From: Parabacteroides distasonis
Lineage (GTDB): Bacteria; Bacteroidota; Bacteroidia; Bacteroidales; Tannerellaceae
DNA length: 44,746 nucleotides
NCBI RefSeq assembly: GCF_004793765.1
Contig: NZ_SRYM01000032.1
Coordinates: 1 to 44,746 of the forward strand
Reading direction: 5' to 3'
Below the pieces are notes generated by a model. It had not been told where the DNA came from and did no database searches. It saw only the letters and a list, made by a program, of their open reading frames with translations. The position numbers were made by a program, and so were the translations under genes. Shown here piece by piece: positions 24,724 to 32,557 of the stretch (positions within the stretch are counted from its first letter, which is position 1; each line of letters starts with the position of its first letter).

Positions 24724-25392
24724 TCAGACGGTGGGAGACGGGGCACGCCCCATCTCTACAGCTGGATGTGAAATTTGTTGGATGAAATCCTTTAGTTTGT
24801 CGACGTCTTTCAATCCCGGCTCGATCTCGAAGCCACTGTTGAGGTCGATACCCGCGAAACGGGGATGCCAGAAGTGCCGGATCGCCTCCGCGTTTTCCGG
24901 ACGGATGCCTCCGCTGAGCAAGAAGGGAGTCTCTCCTTTATACTCGGTTAGGATGGACCAATCGAAACGTTTGCCTGAGCCTCCATAGCCCTCGCATCTC
25001 GTATCGAAAAGGAAATAATCCACCCGGCCCTCATATTCCCTTGTTTTTTCGAAGTCCTCTTTCGTAGCGATGGGGAAAGCCTTGATCAAGGAATAGCCCC
25101 TTTTTTGCAAGGTGTGGCAATCTTCCGGCGATTCGTTACCGTGAAGTTGGAGATAGTCTAGCTTGTAGGCGGAGGCTTTCTCCATCATGGACTCGATGGT
25201 AGCGTTGACGAAAACGCCCACTTTCTTAGGGGACAATTGTTCACTATCCGTTATTACCTGCTGCTCCGTCGGGCATTGCCCGACAAAGCGCTTGGAACGC
25301 TCGTAGAAGATAAAGCCGATCCAGTTGATGGCTAGGGCGGCTACTTCCCGGATATTCTGAGGCTCCCGCATTCCGCAAACTTTGATGATCAT
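24724..25392 (-). CDS. trpF: Phosphoribosylanthranilate isomerase
   Basis: This 222-residue TIM-barrel enzyme converts phosphoribosylanthranilate to CdRP. It begins MIIKVCGMREPQNIREVA, with the catalytic Cys in KVCGM; YLQLHGNE follows, and FDTRCEGYGGSGKRFDW carries the catalytic Asp. FLLSGGIRPENA and GIDLNSGFEIEPGLKD form the phosphate site. The last dozen residues (HPAVEMGRAPSPTV) have no counterpart in the family and are encoded by a GTAGAGAC-type palindromic repeat at 24731-24759, which also leads to the stop codon. The variable loop after KRFVG contains a 17-bp palindrome and what may be a decayed heptamer tract. The start overlaps the trpC stop by four bases (ATGA), implying coupled translation. 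Confidence 0.94.
   Translation of the reverse strand: MIIKVCGMREPQNIREVAALAINWIGFIFYERSKRFVGQCPTEQQVITDSEQLSPKKVGVFVNATIESMMEKASAYKLDYLQLHGNESPEDCHTLQKRGYSLIKAFPIATKEDFEKTREYEGRVDYFLFDTRCEGYGGSGKRFDWSILTEYKGETPFLLSGGIRPENAEAIRHFWHPRFAGIDLNSGFEIEPGLKDVDKLKDFIQQISHPAVEMGRAPSPTV
24731..24759. repeat. GTAGAGAC-type palindrome, copy 1, inside the trpF 3' end
   Basis: A diverged copy of the palindrome seen exactly at 27906-27933, centred on GGGGCACGCCCC. It is translated on the minus strand as the last residues of TrpF. Confidence 0.85.
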
Positions 25393-26183
25393 GCCAGTCC
25401 TCCTATAAAATCGGCTAGGGTATCGCCCGGCCTCTCGGTTTTCATGAAAGTCTCTCCGATCAGGAATCCACGGAAACCGGCCTCACGCAATCGGCGTACG
25501 GTATCGGTCTCGGATATTCCGCTCTCGGACACTAAAAGAGGGGAGAAGCCTCGCGTCTTATCGACCAACTTGAATGAGTTGTTTACGTCCGTATGGAAGG
25601 TGCCGAGGTTACGGTTGTTCACGCCGAGCATATCGATATCCGCGTTCAGGTATTTGAGCTCGTCCTCGCTATGGACTTCCAGCAAGACTTCCAATTGCAG
25701 GCTATGGGCGGTCTCGGCGAGTATCCGGCATTCTTCTTCCGTAAGGGCGGCGGCGATCAACAAGACAGCGTCGGCACCCATCACCCGGGCTTGGAAGAGT
25801 TGGTAGGTATCGATGATGAAGTCCTTGCGAAGTAACGGGAGATCCACTAGCTTGCGGGCCTTTTGCAAGTCGCCCAAGGAACCTCCGAAGAAATCCCCGT
25901 CCGTAAGGATCGAGCAGGCGGAGGCTCCTCCGGCCTCGTAAGCGGGCACCACGTCGGCGATATTCGCACCCGGATGCAGCCAGCCCTTGGAGGGGCTTTT
26001 ACGCTTGAACTCGGCGATAATACCGGAGGGGGATGATTCCAAAGCCGCACGCATGGAACGTGTGTCACGCTCCATACGGTCGCTACCTAGAGCCAATAAG
26101 GTCTGTAAGCTCACGGCCTGTTTCTGCCGGGCTACCTCGATGCGCTTATTGGCGATAATATCTTGTAAGATGTCCTTTTTCAT
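25389..26183 (-). CDS. trpC: Indole-3-glycerol-phosphate synthase
   Basis: This 264-residue TIM-barrel enzyme cyclises CdRP to indole-3-glycerol phosphate. Signatures are ILQDIIANKRIEVARQK at the N-terminus, IIAEFKRKSPSKGWL (catalytic Lys), ACSILTDGDFFGGSL, LLRKDFIIDTYQLFQARVMGADAVLLI (Lys and Glu of the active site), LLEVHSEDEL, MLGVNNRNLGTF and VSESGISE with the C-terminal phosphate-binding LIGETFM. Length is normal, and it is not fused to TrpF as in E. coli. The gene overlaps trpF by four bases and lies 16 bases after trpD, in the conserved Bacteroidota operon order. Confidence 0.95.
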   Translation of the reverse strand: MKKDILQDIIANKRIEVARQKQAVSLQTLLALGSDRMERDTRSMRAALESSPSGIIAEFKRKSPSKGWLHPGANIADVVPAYEAGGASACSILTDGDFFGGSLGDLQKARKLVDLPLLRKDFIIDTYQLFQARVMGADAVLLIAAALTEEECRILAETAHSLQLEVLLEVHSEDELKYLNADIDMLGVNNRNLGTFHTDVNNSFKLVDKTRGFSPLLVSESGISETDTVRRLREAGFRGFLIGETFMKTERPGDTLADFIGGLA

Positions 26184-26199
26184 AGGATATGTTTCTTTA

Positions 26200-27195
26200 T
26201 CAATGGTTCAAAGATATAAATTTACGGAATGTAGCCAATGCTTTTTCGCTTTCCAGTGATTCACGTGCCTCGGCGATACACGTCTCGATTTTCTTCTCGG
26301 GACAGATCACTTGGATGGCGAAGGCGGAGTTGGCGATCACGCAGCTCTTTTGGGCCTCGGTAGCCCTGTTCCCTAATACGGCGTCGAAGATACGGGCCGC
26401 TTCCTCCGGGGTCTCTCCGCCGTCGAGGTCCGCTTCCGTGCAACGTTTGAATCCGAGCATCTCCGGGGTATAAAGCTTCTCTTTCTCCGGCATGGCTACC
26501 TTGAAATCGGCTGTGAGGGAGATCTCGTCGTAACCGTCCAAGCTATGTACCACGGCGAAACGGGTACCGCTCTCTTGATACGTATAATTATATAGGCGGA
26601 GTAGCGGGAGGTTATATACGCCTAACAATTGGTACGTAGGCATGACCGGGTTGACCAGCGGGCCGAGCATATTGAAGAAGCTGCGCACGCCGAGGCTCTT
26701 CCGTACTGGAGCTACCGCTTTCAGCGCCGGGCTGAACAAGGGGGCGTGGAGGTAGGCGATATGGCAGGTATCCATGGAGGTACGTAGCTTATCGATATCG
26801 TTCGTGAATTTTACGCCGTGTTGCTCCAGCACGTTGCTGGCGCCGCTCACCGAGGTAGCCCCGTAGTTACCGTGCTTTACGACATGGTAACCGGCACCGG
26901 CCACTACGAAACAAGAGCAAGTGCTGATGTTGAACGTGTTTTTCCCGTCGCCTCCGGTACCTACGATATCGATCGGCTTGTATTCGCTTAGATCTACCGG
27001 TACACGCATCTCCAGCAAAGCTTCCCGGAATCCGGTCAATTCCTCTACGGAGATACTGCGCATCAGGAATACGGTGATCAGGCTGGCGATCTGGGAATCG
27101 TTGTAGCGTCCCTCCGCTATATTCTGGAGGATATTCCGGGCTTCTTCCCGGCCTAGATATTGGTGCTCGAATAATCTGTATAATATTTGCTTCAT
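26200..27195 (-). CDS. trpD: Anthranilate phosphoribosyltransferase
   Basis: This 331-residue enzyme attaches anthranilate to PRPP. The small helical N-terminal domain (LYRLFEHQYLGREEARNILQNI...ASLITVFLMRSISVEELTGF) precedes the PRPP-binding DIVGTGGDGKNTFNISTCS with the conserved Gly-rich and Thr-Ser residues, HGNYGATSVSGASNVLEQHGVKF, and SFFNMLGPLVNPVMP. Length matches unfused TrpD proteins. It stands alone and is not fused to TrpG as in enterobacteria. A 125-base spacer with a hairpin at 27218-27241 separates it from the upstream trpG; the spacing to trpC is only 16 bases. Confidence 0.95.
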   Translation of the reverse strand: MKQILYRLFEHQYLGREEARNILQNIAEGRYNDSQIASLITVFLMRSISVEELTGFREALLEMRVPVDLSEYKPIDIVGTGGDGKNTFNISTCSCFVVAGAGYHVVKHGNYGATSVSGASNVLEQHGVKFTNDIDKLRTSMDTCHIAYLHAPLFSPALKAVAPVRKSLGVRSFFNMLGPLVNPVMPTYQLLGVYNLPLLRLYNYTYQESGTRFAVVHSLDGYDEISLTADFKVAMPEKEKLYTPEMLGFKRCTEADLDGGETPEEAARIFDAVLGNRATEAQKSCVIANSAFAIQVICPEKKIETCIAEARESLESEKALATFRKFISLNH

Positions 27196-27217
27196 GTCTG
27201 TAATGTGTTGAATGATA

Positions 27218-27241
27218 AAATATTGCAGTTTTGCGATATTT
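27218..27241. other. Hairpin in the trpG-trpD spacer
   Basis: AAATATTGCA and TGCGATATTT form a 10-bp stem with one mismatch around a GTTT loop, in a 125-base gap inside the trp operon. On the minus-strand transcript it is followed by U-rich sequence, so partial termination or RNA processing between trpG and trpD is possible. This is a structural observation only. Confidence 0.5.
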
Positions 27242-27320
27242 CTTTATCGAAAAACTTTTGTTTCTCTAGGGGAAAACTCTTATTTCGTTAGGAAGAAACT
27301 ATACGTGCCTTAGGAGGTAA

Positions 27321-27887
27321 TTAGCGTTTCAGCCAGTTCTCTATAATTGTCTTCCCTTTGGGTGTCAACACGGATTCCGGATGGAATTGGATACCTCGTA
27401 CATCGTACTCACGATGGCGCAAGCCCATGATCTGTCCTTCTTCCGTATCGACCGCCGTGATTTCCAGACAATCCGGGAAGTTTTCCTTGGAGACCGCCCA
27501 AGAATGATAACGCCCAACACGTATACCCGGTTCTAGTTCCTCGAAGATAGGATCTTTAGCGACAATCCGTATATCGGAGCAAACGCCGTGATGCACATCG
27601 GTAAGGTTTATCAATGTGGCGCCGAATGCCTCGCCGATGGCCTGCTCGCCTAGGCAGACACCTAGGATGCTCTTTGTCGGAGCGTACCGGCAGATCAAGG
27701 GGAGGAGGATGCCGGCTTCCTCGGGGATGCCCGGTCCCGGGGATAATAAGATCTTATCGAAACGCTCTATCTCTTCCAAGGAGATCTTGTCGTTGCGGTG
27801 TACCTCTACGTCCGTACCCAGTTCCTTCAATATATGTAGCAAATTGTAGGTGAAGGAATCGTAATTATCAAATAATAATATCTTCAT
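27321..27887 (-). CDS. trpG: Anthranilate synthase glutaminase subunit
   Basis: This 188-residue class I glutaminase provides ammonia to TrpE. It starts MKILLFDNYDSFTYNLLHIL; LLSPGPGIPEEAG is the oxyanion-hole region, the nucleophile Cys is in SILGVCLGEQAIGEAFG, and the His-Glu pair is in GIQFHPESVLT. The ATG at 27887 is used because the family begins with this motif; an ATG 33 bases earlier lies next to a GTAGAGAC palindrome and adds non-conserved residues. The gene is separate from trpD. It follows trpE after a 56-base spacer containing that palindrome. Confidence 0.95.
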   Translation of the reverse strand: MKILLFDNYDSFTYNLLHILKELGTDVEVHRNDKISLEEIERFDKILLSPGPGIPEEAGILLPLICRYAPTKSILGVCLGEQAIGEAFGATLINLTDVHHGVCSDIRIVAKDPIFEELEPGIRVGRYHSWAVSKENFPDCLEITAVDTEEGQIMGLRHREYDVRGIQFHPESVLTPKGKTIIENWLKR

Positions 27888-27905
27888 TTTATATATATTG
27901 TTGTC

Positions 27906-27933
27906 GTAGAGACGGGGCACGCCCCGTCTCTAC
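27906..27933. repeat. GTAGAGAC-type palindrome, copy 2 (perfect)
   Basis: Perfect 13-bp inverted repeat, from GTAGAGACGGGGC on the left, around a 2-base centre. It lies between trpE and trpG and should form a stable hairpin in the operon mRNA. Confidence 0.95.
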
Positions 27934-27943
27934 AACCGGATAA

Positions 27944-29347
27944 TCAATTGATTAATTTCTCCGCTAGGTCTATCGCCTTCTTCAAGGCTCCCAGCTTATT
28001 GTTTACCTCTTGCAATTCACGCTCATCGTTGCTTTTAGCCACGATCCCGGCTCCCGCCTGATAGTAAAGTACGTTGCCACGACTGACAAAGGTACGGATC
28101 GTGATCGCTTGGTTCAAATCACCGTCCAGACCGATAAAGCCGATACAGCCGCCGTAAGCGCCCCGGTTGTGATGCTCGATGTCGGTGATCAGTTGCATGG
28201 CCCGTACTTTGGGGGCACCGCTCAACGTGCCGGCGGGGAAGGTATCGACGTAGGTTTTTACCGGGTCGCTATCGGTGTTGATCTCGCCGCTCACACGGGA
28301 TACGAGGTGGATGACGTGGCTGTAGTATTGTACCTCCTTATAGAAATCCACTTGCACGTCGTGGGTGTTCCGGCTGAGGTCGTTGCGGGCGAGGTCTACC
28401 AGCATCACGTGCTCGGCGTTCTCCTTGGGGTCGGCTAGCAGGGCCTCGGTACGTTGTTTGTCTACCTCGATATTACCGGTACGGAAAGCGGTCCCGGCGA
28501 TCGGGTCGATGCTGGCGTGTCCGCCCGTTACCTTGCAATGCGTCTCGGGGGAAGAGCCGAAGATACGGAAACCTCCGAAATCGAAATAGAACAAATAAGG
28601 AGAGGGGTTGATACTGCGAAGAGCCCGGTACACCTTGAAGTCGTCTCCCTTGAACGGTTGCTCGAAGCGACGGCTCAATACAATCTGGAAGACATCCCCC
28701 CTGAGGCAGTGCTTGATGCCTTGGCGGACCATCGCCTTGTATTCCTCGCCGGTGATCGGGGAGGTCTCGGGACCCGCTGTCTGGAAGTTGTAGGAGGCGA
28801 AGTTACGGTTCTCGATCAGCGTAAGGATCTCTTCCAACCCGCTATCCTCGCCGTCTTGAACCATCTTCACCAGAGTAAGCTCATTTTTGAAATGGTTGAA
28901 TACGAGAACGTACTTATATAATATGTATAGCATATCGGGGGCGTCGTTCTCCTCGTGATGAACTTCCATGACCGGGATGTTCTCGAAATAACGGACGGCA
29001 TCGAAAGCCGTGTAGCCGAATAATCCGCAGACCTTCTTGTCCGCTCCCTCCACCTTGAAGCGACCGAGGAAAGCGTTCATCGCCTCGGGTACGTTATAGT
29101 CTTCGGTGATTGGGGTAACCTCACGGGTCTCGTCTGGGAAGGTAGCCGTGCATTCCCCGTTGTTGATACTGATGCTCGCCAAGGGGCGGAGCGCTATAAA
29201 GGAAAGGCTATTCTCGTTTCCGTGGAAATCCGAGCTTTCCAACAGGGCCGATTCCGGGTAGATATCCCGCACCTTCAGATAGATGTTTACGGGAGTGTGA
29301 AGGTCGCCCATCACCTTCTTGCTTATTGTCCTAAAGGTATAATCCAT
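27944..29347 (-). CDS. trpE: Anthranilate synthase component I
   Basis: This 467-residue chorismate-utilising enzyme makes anthranilate with TrpG. The C-terminal catalytic domain has HCLRGDVFQIVLSRRF, SPYLFYFDFGGFRIFGSSPETH, the magnesium and chorismate residues in PIAGTAFRTGN and MLVDLARNDLSR, and TLSGAPKVRAMQLI followed by RGAYGGCIGFIGLDGD. The N-terminal domain includes LLESSDFHGNENSLSFIA, where the L-L-E-S motif normally contributes to tryptophan feedback binding, so feedback inhibition is expected. The ATG at 29347 (MDYTFRT) is preferred over one 15 bases earlier that would overlap trpB. It is 11 bases after trpB. Confidence 0.95.
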   Translation of the reverse strand: MDYTFRTISKKVMGDLHTPVNIYLKVRDIYPESALLESSDFHGNENSLSFIALRPLASISINNGECTATFPDETREVTPITEDYNVPEAMNAFLGRFKVEGADKKVCGLFGYTAFDAVRYFENIPVMEVHHEENDAPDMLYILYKYVLVFNHFKNELTLVKMVQDGEDSGLEEILTLIENRNFASYNFQTAGPETSPITGEEYKAMVRQGIKHCLRGDVFQIVLSRRFEQPFKGDDFKVYRALRSINPSPYLFYFDFGGFRIFGSSPETHCKVTGGHASIDPIAGTAFRTGNIEVDKQRTEALLADPKENAEHVMLVDLARNDLSRNTHDVQVDFYKEVQYYSHVIHLVSRVSGEINTDSDPVKTYVDTFPAGTLSGAPKVRAMQLITDIEHHNRGAYGGCIGFIGLDGDLNQAITIRTFVSRGNVLYYQAGAGIVAKSNDERELQEVNNKLGALKKAIDLAEKLIN

Positions 29348-29355
29348 ACATATAA

Positions 29356-29383
29356 TTTTCAATTCTCAGTTCTCAATTTATAA
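29356..29383. repeat. Heptamer tract 9, encoding the TrpB tail and stop codon
   Basis: Units TTTTCAA, TTCTCAG, TTCTCAA, TTTATAA (reverse complement of the ATTGARA type). On the minus strand it gives the last residues of TrpB (YKLRTEN) and its TGA stop. Confidence 0.85.
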
Positions 29384-30552
29384 TTAATGTAAGTGTCCAT
29401 ATCTTTATCGCCACGGCCCGAGACAGTCAGTACCACTACCTCTTCCGGCTTGAAGTTTACCTTGGCCAAGGCTCCCAAGGCATGGGCGCTTTCCAAGGCC
29501 GGGATGATTCCTTCCAGACGGGTCAACTCGAAAGCGGCCTCCAACGCCTCGTCATCATCAACCGCTAGGATTTGCGCACGGTGCTTTACGGAGAGGTTCG
29601 CGTGGATCGGGCCGATGCCCGGGTAATCCAAGCCGGCGGAAACAGAATAAGGTTCCTCGATCTGTCCGTCCTCGTTCTGCATGACCAAGGTACGTGCCCC
29701 GTGGATGATGCCCTCTTTACCCAATTGGATCGTGGCGGCGCTCATGCCGGAGTGGATGCCCTTGCCGCCGGCCTCGGCCAATACGATTTTCACCCGCTCG
29801 TCGTCCACGAAATGATAGATCGTACCGGCGGCGTTACTCCCCCCGCCTACGCAGGCGATCAGGTAATCCGGGTGATCCCTTCCTTCCTTCTCCAGCAGTT
29901 GCTTCTTGATCTCCTCGCTGATAACGGATTGCAGCCGGGCTACCATATCCGGATAAGGATGGGGCCCTACCGTAGAACCGATAATATAATACGTATCCGA
30001 AGGATGACAGCACCAGTCACGGATCGCCTCGTTCGTGGCGTCTTTCAAGGTCATGTTTCCCGAGGTCACGGGCACGACGGTAGCTCCCAGCATCTCCATC
30101 TTCTGTACGTTGGCATGTTGGCGTTCCACGTCTGTCTTCCCCATATAAACGATACATTCCATATTCATCAAGGCACATACCGTAGCCGTGGCCACTCCAT
30201 GCTGTCCGGCACCCGTCTCGGCGATGATACGGGTCTTCCCCATGCGGCGGGCTAGGAGGATCTGGCCGATCGTATTGTTGATCTTATGTGCTCCGGTATG
30301 GTTCAAGTCTTCCCGTTTCAAATAGATCTTGCATCCGTACTTCTCGCTCAACCGTTTGGCCAAGTAAAGAGGGGAGGGGCGGCCTACATAATCACGCAAT
30401 AACTGATCGAACTCTTCCTTGAAGCTATCGCTCTCCAACACTTGCAGATAGGTATTCTGTAAATCTTCCACGCATTGATGAAGGATCTCGGGAACATAGG
30501 CCCCGCCGAACTCACCATAGTACCCATTCTTGTCAACTTGATACGTTTTCAT
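29359..30552 (-). CDS. trpB: Tryptophan synthase beta subunit
   Basis: This 397-residue PLP enzyme joins indole to serine. Signatures are [13 protein letters not shown] near the start, [17 protein letters not shown] with the PLP-binding Lys, [17 protein letters not shown], the phosphate-binding [15 protein letters not shown], and [11 protein letters not shown] with ALESAHALG. The last residues after DKDMDTYIN are encoded by a heptamer tract and probably replace or extend the native tail. It is the first structural gene of the trp operon, 126 bases after the leader peptide stop codon and downstream of the attenuator terminator. Placing trpB first, far from trpA at the end, is the usual Bacteroidota arrangement. 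Confidence 0.96.
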   Translation of the reverse strand: MKTYQVDKNGYYGEFGGAYVPEILHQCVEDLQNTYLQVLESDSFKEEFDQLLRDYVGRPSPLYLAKRLSEKYGCKIYLKREDLNHTGAHKINNTIGQILLARRMGKTRIIAETGAGQHGVATATVCALMNMECIVYMGKTDVERQHANVQKMEMLGATVVPVTSGNMTLKDATNEAIRDWCCHPSDTYYIIGSTVGPHPYPDMVARLQSVISEEIKKQLLEKEGRDHPDYLIACVGGGSNAAGTIYHFVDDERVKIVLAEAGGKGIHSGMSAATIQLGKEGIIHGARTLVMQNEDGQIEEPYSVSAGLDYPGIGPIHANLSVKHRAQILAVDDDEALEAAFELTRLEGIIPALESAHALGALAKVNFKPEEVVVLTVSGRGDKDMDTYINYKLRTEN

Positions 30553-30591
30553 CTTTTATCTATTTTAGTTATTTTCCTTTTGAATTTGCCA

Positions 30592-30633
30592 TAAAAAGAA
30601 AAGAGGCCTGCCGCAAGTGCGACAGACCTCTTT
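30592..30633 (-). terminator. trp operon attenuator terminator
   Basis: In the minus-strand transcript, bases 30633 to 30600 form a 16-bp stem around a two-base loop; the only non-Watson-Crick positions are G-U pairs. UUCUUUUUAU follows. It sits 46 bases after the leader peptide stop and about 48 bases before trpB, the expected place for a transcription attenuator. A weaker alternative stem, TATGTA/TACATA at 30641-30664, lies between the leader peptide and this hairpin. Confidence 0.9.
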
Positions 30634-30678
30634 ATATCTTTATGTAGTGCTTTATATATACATACGAGTCTTCGTTCC

Positions 30679-30741
30679 TTACGACCTTTTGAGTTGTACG
30701 GAGCGCCACCACCAATATGTATTTACTACGAATGTTCTCAT
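30679..30741 (-). CDS. trpL: trp leader peptide with three consecutive Trp codons
   Basis: This small reading frame encodes 20 residues: MRTFVVNTYWWWRSVQLKRS. Three TGG codons are adjacent at positions 10-12. It lies downstream of a strong promoter and upstream of a terminator hairpin in front of trpB. The layout is that of a ribosome-mediated attenuator: when charged tRNA-Trp is scarce the ribosome would stall on WWW and change the leader folding so that the terminator does not form. I see this directly in the sequence; I have not identified the antiterminator pairing with confidence. The peptide has no other expected function. Confidence 0.92.
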   Translation of the reverse strand: MRTFVVNTYWWWRSVQLKRS

Positions 30742-30765
30742 GACTCTGTTTTGTTATTACGGCAG

Positions 30766-30796
30766 CAAATATAGAGGATTTTTGACAAACAGCAAA
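30766..30796 (-). promoter_or_regulatory. trp operon promoter
   Basis: On the minus strand, TTTG (30796-30793) and TATATTTG (30773-30766) are separated by 19 bases, an exact fit to the Bacteroidota TTTG-N19-TAnnTTTG promoter. It lies about 25 bases before the leader peptide start codon. Confidence 0.88.
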
Positions 30797-30939
30797 TAAA
30801 ATCGTACTTTTTTATGAATGAGATAAAAAAGATCAGAAGGTCTATTAAAACTGCTCTATTTACAATTTGTAATTCATTGAGCCTTGCGTGGACGTGTATT
30901 GGTGTTTTTGGTATTTGTTTTTATTATTTCGAGGAATAA

Positions 30940-30970
30940 TTTGCTTTCAAAATAATAGTTTCTACCTTTG
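30940..30970 (+). promoter_or_regulatory. aspA promoter
   Basis: TTTG at 30940-30943, a 19-base spacer and TACCTTTG at 30963-30970 match the Bacteroidota consensus exactly. The aspA ATG is 34 bases downstream. The 450-base gap between trpB and aspA therefore holds the trp attenuator, the trp promoter, a plain AT-rich stretch (about 30797-30939) and this promoter. Confidence 0.88.
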
Positions 30971-31003
30971 CGGAAACAATAAAAAACGATTAATATTTCT
31001 AAT

Positions 31004-32437
31004 ATGGATACTAAATTAACTGGAAAAACTCGCATAGAGAGCGATTTGATCGGCGCTCGTGAAATCCCCGCCGAAGCATTATACGGAGTTCAAACCTTGA
31101 GAGGAATCGAGAATTTCTCGATCAGTAAATTCCGTTTGAGCGAATATCCTTTATTCATTAAAGGATTAGCTATAACAAAAATGGCGGCTGCCATGGCTAA
31201 CTTTGAGCTAGGCTTGCTTACCGTAGAGCAAAAGGACGCTATCATCGCCGCTTGCGGGGAGATTATCGATGGCAAGCATCACGACCAGTTCCCGGTGGAT
31301 ATGATCCAAGGCGGAGCGGGTACCACTACGAATATGAACGCGAATGAGGTGATCGCCAACCGTGCCTTGGAGCTGATGGGACATGAGCGGGGTGAATACC
31401 AATACTGCTCACCGAACGACCATGTGAACTGCTCGCAATCCACGAACGACGCATATCCGACCGCTATCCATATCGGTATGTATTTTAAGCATCTTCAATT
31501 GCTTCCCCATCTGGAGGGATTGATCGCCTCTTTCCGTAAGAAAGGAGAGGAGTTCTCGCGGATTATCAAGATGGGACGTACGCAGTTGGAGGATGCCGTA
31601 CCTATGACGTTGGGGCAGACCTTTAATGGCTTCGCCAGCATCTTGCAGGATGAGATCGCTCACTTGAATGAGGCCGCCGCCGATTTCTTAGTGGTTAATA
31701 TGGGAGCTACCGCTATCGGTACGGGTATTTGTGCCGAGCCGGGATACGCGGAGAAATGTATCGCGGCTTTACGTGAGATAACCGGATGGGATATCCGTCT
31801 CTCCCCCGATTTGGTAGGAGCTACCTCGGATACTTCTTGCTTGGTAGGCTATGCTTCCGCCATGAAGCGGGTTTGCGTGAAGATGAATAAGATATGTAAT
31901 GACCTTCGCCTGTTGGCAAGCGGCCCTCGTTGCGGTTTGGGTGAGTTTAACTTGCCTGCTATGCAGCCGGGTTCTTCTATCATGCCGGGTAAGGTGAATC
32001 CGGTGATCCCGGAGGTGATGAACCAGATCGCTTATAAGGTAATGGGTAATGAGCTATGCGTGACCATGGCTGGGGAAGCCGCCCAAATGGAGCTGAACGC
32101 CATGGAGCCGGTGATGGCACAATGCTGCTTCGAGTCCGTGGATTTGCTGATCAATGGTTTCGATACCTTGCGTACCCGTTGCGTGGACGGTATTATCGCT
32201 AACGAGGATCGTTGCCGTGAGGAGGTACATCATAGCATCGGCGTGGTGACGGCCTTGAATCCGGTAATCGGTTATAAGAATTCGACCAAGATCGCGAAGG
32301 AGGCGTTGGAGACCGGCGTTAGCGTTTATCAATTGGTTCTGGATCATGGTATCTTGACCAAGGAGGAATTGGATACGATCTTAAGCCCGGAGAATATGAT
32401 CAAGCCGGTGAAGTTGGATATCAAGCCTCGCCGTTAA
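31004..32437 (+). CDS. aspA: Aspartate ammonia-lyase (aspartase)
   Basis: This 477-residue enzyme of the fumarase/aspartase superfamily releases ammonia from aspartate to give fumarate. Visible are TRIESDLIGAREIPAEALYGVQTLR at the start, TTTNMNANEVIANRALE, SPNDHVNCSQSTNDAYPTA, GRTQLEDAVPMTLGQ and the flexible signature loop GSSIMPGKVNPVIPEVMNQI with the catalytic Ser. The D-L-I-G and M-A-G-E-A-A-Q-M-E-L-N features favour aspartase over fumarase. In anaerobic Bacteroidota, fumarate made this way feeds fumarate respiration. The gene is monocistronic by its own promoter and terminator, and is divergent from the trp operon. Confidence 0.93.
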   Translation: MDTKLTGKTRIESDLIGAREIPAEALYGVQTLRGIENFSISKFRLSEYPLFIKGLAITKMAAAMANFELGLLTVEQKDAIIAACGEIIDGKHHDQFPVDMIQGGAGTTTNMNANEVIANRALELMGHERGEYQYCSPNDHVNCSQSTNDAYPTAIHIGMYFKHLQLLPHLEGLIASFRKKGEEFSRIIKMGRTQLEDAVPMTLGQTFNGFASILQDEIAHLNEAAADFLVVNMGATAIGTGICAEPGYAEKCIAALREITGWDIRLSPDLVGATSDTSCLVGYASAMKRVCVKMNKICNDLRLLASGPRCGLGEFNLPAMQPGSSIMPGKVNPVIPEVMNQIAYKVMGNELCVTMAGEAAQMELNAMEPVMAQCCFESVDLLINGFDTLRTRCVDGIIANEDRCREEVHHSIGVVTALNPVIGYKNSTKIAKEALETGVSVYQLVLDHGILTKEELDTILSPENMIKPVKLDIKPRR

Positions 32438-32472
32438 TTGAGTTCTTATTATATATAATGTATACCATTTGT

Positions 32473-32513
32473 AGACCGTATAGGTGGATTTTTCCATCCT
32501 ATGCGGTCTTTTT
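32473..32513 (+). terminator. Terminator after aspA
   Basis: AGACCGTATAGG (32473-32484) pairs with CCTATGCGGTCT (32498-32509) with one mismatch (a G-T pair), around a short loop. The right arm runs into five T. Confidence 0.9.
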
Positions 32514-32557
32514 AAAATTATAATCTCTATCTTTGAACTGACTTAATTCTAATAATC

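Noticed and set aside
25200-25290. A repeat insertion in the loop of trpF after KRFVG (17-bp palindrome GTCGGGCATTGCCCGAC and a decayed heptamer-like stretch)
   Set aside because: The loop length is similar to that of other TrpF proteins, so the sequence does not show an insertion; the heptamer match is too weak.
30617-30799. A plus-strand 60-codon reading frame between trpB and aspA
   Set aside because: It is the complement of the trp leader peptide, attenuator and promoter, which account for the sequence much better.
31004-32437. Class II fumarase
   Set aside because: It shares the signature loop, but the D-L-I-G start region and the residues after the loop are those of aspartase.
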